The notes under the pieces: generated by a model | Told to the model about the DNA's origin: nothing | The model's input: the letters and a program-made list of their open reading frames with translations, nothing else | Databases searched by the model: none | Shown: positions 59,560 to 64,000 of the stretch, one piece after another | How positions within the stretch are numbered: position 1 is the stretch's first letter | Layout: each line of letters opens with the position of its first letter | DNA from: Liolophura sinensis | Taxonomy: Eukaryota > Mollusca > Polyplacophora > Chitonida > Chitonidae | DNA length: 64,000 bases | Assembly: GCF_032854445.1 (NCBI RefSeq) | Contig: NC_088303.1 | Coordinates: forward strand, 17,985,501 to 18,049,500 | Direction: 5' to 3' | Made by a program: the position numbers and the translations under genes

Positions 59560-61550
59560 TATGCCAAAAGACACGTAACCATTACGCCTTTCACCTAGTC
59601 ACAGTATGCCAGCACCTGGCTGACTAGAACGTGCTGACGACACCAGATATGACAACTCACCCAGTCACACAGTATGCCAGCCCCTGGCTGAGGAGCACTT
59701 GCTGACAACACCATGTAAGACAACTCACCCAGTCACATCATGCCAGCACCTGGCTGCCAAGTACATGTTGATGACACCTGGTATGACAAATCACCCAGTC
59801 ACAGTATGCCAGCTCCTGCCTGCCAAGTACATGTTGATGACACCAGATATGACAAATCACCCAGTCACAGTATGCCAGCACCTGGCTGATGAGTACTTGC
59901 TGATGACACCAGATATGACAAATCACCCAGTCACTGTATACCAGCACCTGGCTGCCAAGTACATGTTGATGACACCAGATATGACAAATCACCCAGTCAC
60001 AGTATGCCAGCCCCTGGCTGATGAGTACTTGCTGATGACACCAGATATGACAAATCACCCAGTCACTGTATGCCAGCACCTGGCTGCCAAGTACATGTTG
60101 ATGGCACCAGGTATGACAGCTCACCTAGTCACAGTATGCCAGCACCTGGCTGCCAAGTACATGTTGATGACACCAGATATGACAAATCACTTAGTCACAG
60201 CATGCCAGCACCTGGCTGCCAAGTGCATGATGATGACAAGATATGACAAATCACCCAGTCACTGTATGCCAGCCCCTGGCTGCCAAGTACATGTTGATGG
60301 CACCAGATATGACAAATTACCTAGTCACAGCATGCCAGCAACTGCCTGCCAAGTGCATGATGATGACAAGACATGACAAATCACCCAGTCACTGTATTCC
60401 AGCACCTGGCTGCCAAGTACATGTTGATGACACCAGATATGACAACTCACCTAGTCACAGTATGCCAGCCCCTGGCTGATAAGTACATGATGATGACACC
60501 AGATATGACAAATCACCCAGTCACAGTATGCCAGCCCCTGGCTGATGAGTACTTGCTGATGACACCAGATATGACAAATCACCCAGTCACTGTATGCCAG
60601 CCCCTGGGTGCCAAGTACATGTTGATGGCACCAGATAGGACAAATTACCTAGTCACAGTATGCCAGCACCTGACTGCCAAGTGCATGATGATGACAAGAT
60701 ATGACAAATCACCCAGTCACAGTATGCCAGCCCCTGCCTGCCAAGTACATGTTGATGACACCAGATATGACAAATCACTTAGTCACAGCATGCCAGCCCC
60801 TGGCTGATGAGTACTTGCTGATGACACCAGATATGACAAATCACCCAGTCACTGTATGCCGGCCCCTGGCTGCCAAGTACATGTTGATGGCACCAGATAT
60901 GACAAATCACTTAGTCACAGCATGCCAGCCCCTGGCTGATGAGTACTTGCTGATGACACCAGATATGACAAATCACTGTCACAGTATGCCAGCCCCTGCC
61001 TGCCAAGTACATGTTGATGACACCAGATATGACAAATCACTTAGTCACAGCATGCCAGCACCTGGCTGATGAGTACTTGCTGATGACACCAGATATGACA
61101 AATCACTCAGTCACTGTATGCCAGCCCCTGGATGCCAAGTACATGTTGATGACACCAGGTATGACAACTCACCCAGTCACAGTGTGTCAGTCCCTGGCTG
61201 CCAAGTACATGTTGATGACACCAGTTATGACAACTCACCAACTCACTGTATACACACACCAGACATCACATCTCACCCAGTCATAGTATGTCAGCACCTG
61301 GCTGATTAGAATGTGCTGAAGACACCAGATATGACACCTCACCCATTCACTGTATACCCATGCCAGACATGACAACTCACCCAGTCACTGTATGCCAGTG
61401 CCTGGTTGATCAGTACTTGCTGACTAGACAAGACAACCCACCCAGACACAGAATGCCAGCACCTGGTTGACTAGTACATGCTGAAGACACCAGCTATGAC
61501 AACCCACTCAGTCACAGTATGCCAGTACCTGGCTGACCAGTACTTGCTCA
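59560..61550 (+). repeat. 66-bp minisatellite, about 30 copies
   Basis: The unit is TGATGACACCAGATATGACA, AATCACCCAGTCACAGTATG, CCAGCACCTGGCTGCCAAGT, ACATGT (66 bp). A variant with GATGAGTACTTGC in place of CCAAGTACATGT often alternates with it. The unit divides by three, so frames run 225 codons on plus and 128 on minus with 22-residue periods such as TNHPVTVCQHLAAKYMLM. Open frames on both strands, with none preferred, argue against coding. The array lies between the coiled-coil promoter and the next gene. Confidence 0.95.
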
Positions 61551-62080
61551 GGTGGAAAAGTACCAATGTTAAAACTGCTGTTGGCTTGACATGACCTGAA
61601 AATGAACCAATGACTCCAGTCTTATTAACGAGAGGGATGTTCTTGACACGGATATTCCATTACAGTGAAAGCAGATTTCCAAGGAACTATTTTTCAGTTC
61701 ATACCTGGTGGACCAAGTGACAGTATATTTCACAGGGCAGTACAATGTAGTACATTAACAGCCACACCAATCAATCAGTCCACAACCAGTCCACCACATC
61801 CAATGTCCCACCCCTTCCTGTGACGTTACTTTTGATTCCATTCCCTGCCAGTTGTGACGACAGGGCATCACAGAACAATTGGACATTTGTAACCAATGCG
61901 TGGGACATCCAGCTGACCTACTTGCAACAATGCTTGTTCTTCATTGACAGTTTGGAAATGTCTGTTGCACTGATTCTTTGTTGTAAATTCACCCAATTCA
62001 ACCGCTTATCGTTCAGTTTCATATACTCTACATGTACAATTTACTTGGTTGCTGTTTGCCATTTGTTAGAGACTTTAGTC
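61551..62080. other. intergenic unique sequence
   Basis: A 106-codon plus-strand frame (61820-62140) overlaps a SINE fragment and is not supported as a gene. Confidence 0.4.
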
Positions 62081-62215
62081 CGGGTTATGGATGGAAGAAA
62101 CCTGAGTGTCCGGGTTAACCATTACACCATCATCATTTGACTACAACCATTCCCATGTGGGATGTACATCTAGGCACTTGATATTGGCGACAACCGTTGG
62201 GCCTTCTTGGTAGCT
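62080..62215 (+). mobile_element. SINE fragment, GGAAGAAACC family
   Basis: GGATGGAAGAAACCTGAGTG is followed by CCGGGTTAACC, TTCCCATGTGGGATGTACAT and GATATTGGCGACAACC. The 3' phrases match the fragment at 57.64-57.76 kb. The 5' phrase matches those at 22.65 and 23.06 kb, tying the four together as one family. Confidence 0.6.
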
Positions 62216-63595
62216 AGAATAGGACCCCAAGCTCGATGTGAAAGGCAACCTAGAGCTCTCCCGTGTGAACAGAATTGGTCCACATCAAATTTGCTCTTCA
62301 CAGTGTTGCCGGCGATACTGTAGACAGATATTTACATATATATTTTAAAGTTTATTGTATAAGAACTATATTTTATGATATTAACGGCATCTTATAGGAA
62401 CTATATTCAATTAAATTTTTGTTGTTGACCACAGTTGTCTTAAAACTTGTCTTTCGTGTTCGTTCTATTTCAAAAATATCTATTTTTGTTTAACTTTCGA
62501 TGTTCTCACTGCAATGCAAACCATTTATGGTTTAGGGTTTTAACCATGTTTTCACCACATTATGGCGACTAGTTTGCTGAAATGGAGTTAATCATTCATT
62601 CCATATTGGCGAAAGACTGATAGTCAACAAATGTCAAACAGCCATACAAGCATTGTCTATGCTTAACTGTCGTCAAGGCCCCAAGAACAGTTAAAGCACA
62701 GGAATCAACAAATTCCCTGTCCAAGGATGGGATTGAACCCGTACTTCATGTGTCCTGGTGATTGAAACAAGCATTTTGACGACCCAGACAAAACCTGCTC
62801 ATCGATATGCAAGTATGAGTTAATTTCTGAAACCTGTATTGCTGATTTGCGAGGCCATTTTTATTTGTCCATTTTCTCCTGAGAGCATTTCATTTTATAC
62901 CAATTCAGAGAAAATAATATGCTTCTCACTGAAGATTCGCTTTGGCAAACTACCTCTTTTGCTCAACAGGCAATGAACACAGCCTTGATTGTGGGATATT
63001 TTTTCTGTATATCCATGGATTTATGTGCTGGTTGATTGAAACTCTTGTCAACAATGTACTAATCAACAACTTTTTTTGCCTTCATTTTCAAGAGTTTGTA
63101 CGATTCAGCAGCTGGCATGTGGAAAAAGTTCTGGAAACCTCTTTTTTTCAGTCGAAAATGAATGACTAGATGTCCACCCAAGGCAAGTATTTTGTATTTG
63201 CCCAACCAAGGTCCCACTGTAAGCCACGTGCTCTTCTTTTCATTTTGTGATTTGAGACATCCGTTTCAGCTGCACAGCTTCCATGAAGACACAGTAGTAG
63301 CAGAGGGTGGCTCAAGAGAAGTGGTCTGTAGTGCTCTTCACTGTGATCAATTTGTATTACCAAAGTGGGTATATGGTCCGAGATGAAAATTTCCTTTCAG
63401 CTCGTGAAAATACCTATCATCTCAATGAAATATCAGGCTTGAATAGCATACTGATATCACTTATAGGACCCAGTAAAATACAACATTAAAATCCTCAAAT
63501 TCTTTCAAACAGCCCTTTCAGCAACTACTAGTATCTGGCTGTGTAGCAAAAGAGAAATGATAAATAAAAAAACAGAGAGATGGTATACAAGCAAG
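62215..63595. other. intergenic sequence with one tRNA-like relic
   Basis: On the minus strand at about 62735-62752 there is ACGGGTTCAATCCCATCC, a near-perfect B box. Surrounding sequence (62680-62790) looks like a decayed tRNA-derived element. Short frames of 60-75 codons at 62942-63489 are unsupported. Confidence 0.4.
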
Positions 63596-63600
63596 AAACC

Positions 63601-63606
63601 TTTAAT
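63601..63606 (-). terminator. candidate poly(A) signal ATTAAA
   Basis: On the minus strand ATTAAA lies 53 bp after the stop codon of the right-hand gene and is followed by T-rich sequence. This is a reasonable cleavage signal for a short 3' UTR. Confidence 0.5.
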
Positions 63607-63659
63607 ATTTTCACATGGTTACATGTTCCAAAATCTGAATCCATACTTGATGAATAACT

Positions 63660-63776
63660 CTAGTTCTTCTTGCTCTTCCTCTTGCGCACTCGTTTAGGTT
63701 TGGCTGGCTCGTCCTTTGCCTTCTTCCTAGCCTCCTTCCTAAGTTTACCAAACTCTATGTTGATGATTCGATTTCG
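63660..63776 (-). CDS. terminal coding exon of a gene extending right; basic C-terminus
   Basis: The acceptor TATATTCGTTGCAG is followed by 38 sense codons and a TAG stop (63660-63662). The peptide begins RNRIINIEFGKLRKEARKKA and ends RVRKRKSKKN. About half the residues are Lys or Arg, so this is a likely nuclear/nucleolar or RNA-binding tail. The frame was chosen because it starts at the acceptor, is dense in Lys/Arg codons and stops just before a poly(A) signal. The acceptor consumes no partial codon if the preceding intron is phase 0. The rest of the gene lies beyond the window on the same strand as the coiled-coil gene. Family not recognised. Confidence 0.7.
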   Translation of the reverse strand, partial: RNRIINIEFGKLRKEARKKAKDEPAKPKRVRKRKSKKN

Positions 63777-64000
63777 CTGCAACGAATATACAGAAATTAA
63801 CTAGCAGTAAGGTTAAGATCAGAAATCAATTTTGAACTCTTTAAAAAGAATATTTCATTAATATGATGGCAGCAATAACTCAAATACCGCCATATCCTCA
63901 ATTTAGCAGAAGCGTGTGCAAGTGACCACAACCTTGAGGCCACACTACTGTACCGTATGTGTGTATATAGCCTATCTTGGCAATTTTTCCTATTTGGAAA
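63777..64000 (-). other. intron of the right-hand gene
   Basis: Lies upstream (in transcript order) of the terminal exon. AT-rich, with no further exon seen before the window edge. Confidence 0.55.

Noticed and set aside
59699-60376. 225-codon plus-strand frame and opposing 128-codon minus frame
   Set aside because: They lie inside the 66-bp array, open on both strands, with no initiation or splice context.

Overview
The window looks like animal nuclear DNA, most likely from a lophotrochozoan (a mollusc or brachiopod). It has long intergenic DNA, introns with GT-AG borders, no operons, and several tRNA-derived SINEs. The SINEs carry a conserved central body and end in (AATA)n-like or (ACTC)n tails, a type I know from marine molluscs and brachiopods. 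The species assignment is inference. Only one gene is largely present and one terminal exon is clear. About 98% of the window is non-coding.

Layout. Positions 1-35.4 kb are gene-poor and AT-rich. They are broken by more GC-balanced, low-repeat islands (for example 1.13-1.70, 6.64-7.32, 10.13-10.60, 20.94-21.66, 30.18-31.25 and 32.87-33.65 kb) that look like candidate cis-regulatory blocks. This part also holds SINE copies, two short terminal-inverted-repeat elements, several old degenerate tandem duplications, a 25-bp near-perfect hairpin at 25.45 kb and a pair of long G runs at 17.94 kb. Two or three weak exon-like or promoter-like signals are recorded with low confidence. Positions 35.40-45.54 kb are one minisatellite of about 135 units of 75 bp with higher-order structure, including a near-identical 2,841-bp tandem duplication. 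It abuts without spacer a second array of 42-bp units (45.54-47.59 kb).

Positions 49.2-59.1 kb hold the one well-supported gene. It is on the minus strand and has four coding exons, all joined in phase 0, encoding a 381-residue coiled-coil protein that I cannot name. About 540 bp upstream of its start codon is a 13-of-14 match to the RFX X-box, which suggests a ciliary or flagellar role (inference). Its 6.4-kb last intron holds a 61-bp minisatellite, a degenerate array of about 115 bp, and an island resembling a conserved regulatory element (51.15-52.11 kb). Its 1.3-kb middle intron holds two oppositely oriented SINE copies. Just upstream of the promoter is a 66-bp minisatellite (59.56-61.55 kb). 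At the right edge, 63.66-63.78 kb is the last coding exon of a second minus-strand gene with a very basic C-terminus.

The most distinctive property of the window is its concentration of unrelated minisatellites (75, 42, 61, 66 and about 115 bp) around and inside one small gene. Some have nested higher-order organisation. The long reading frames they produce are best explained by unit lengths divisible by three, not by real proteins.
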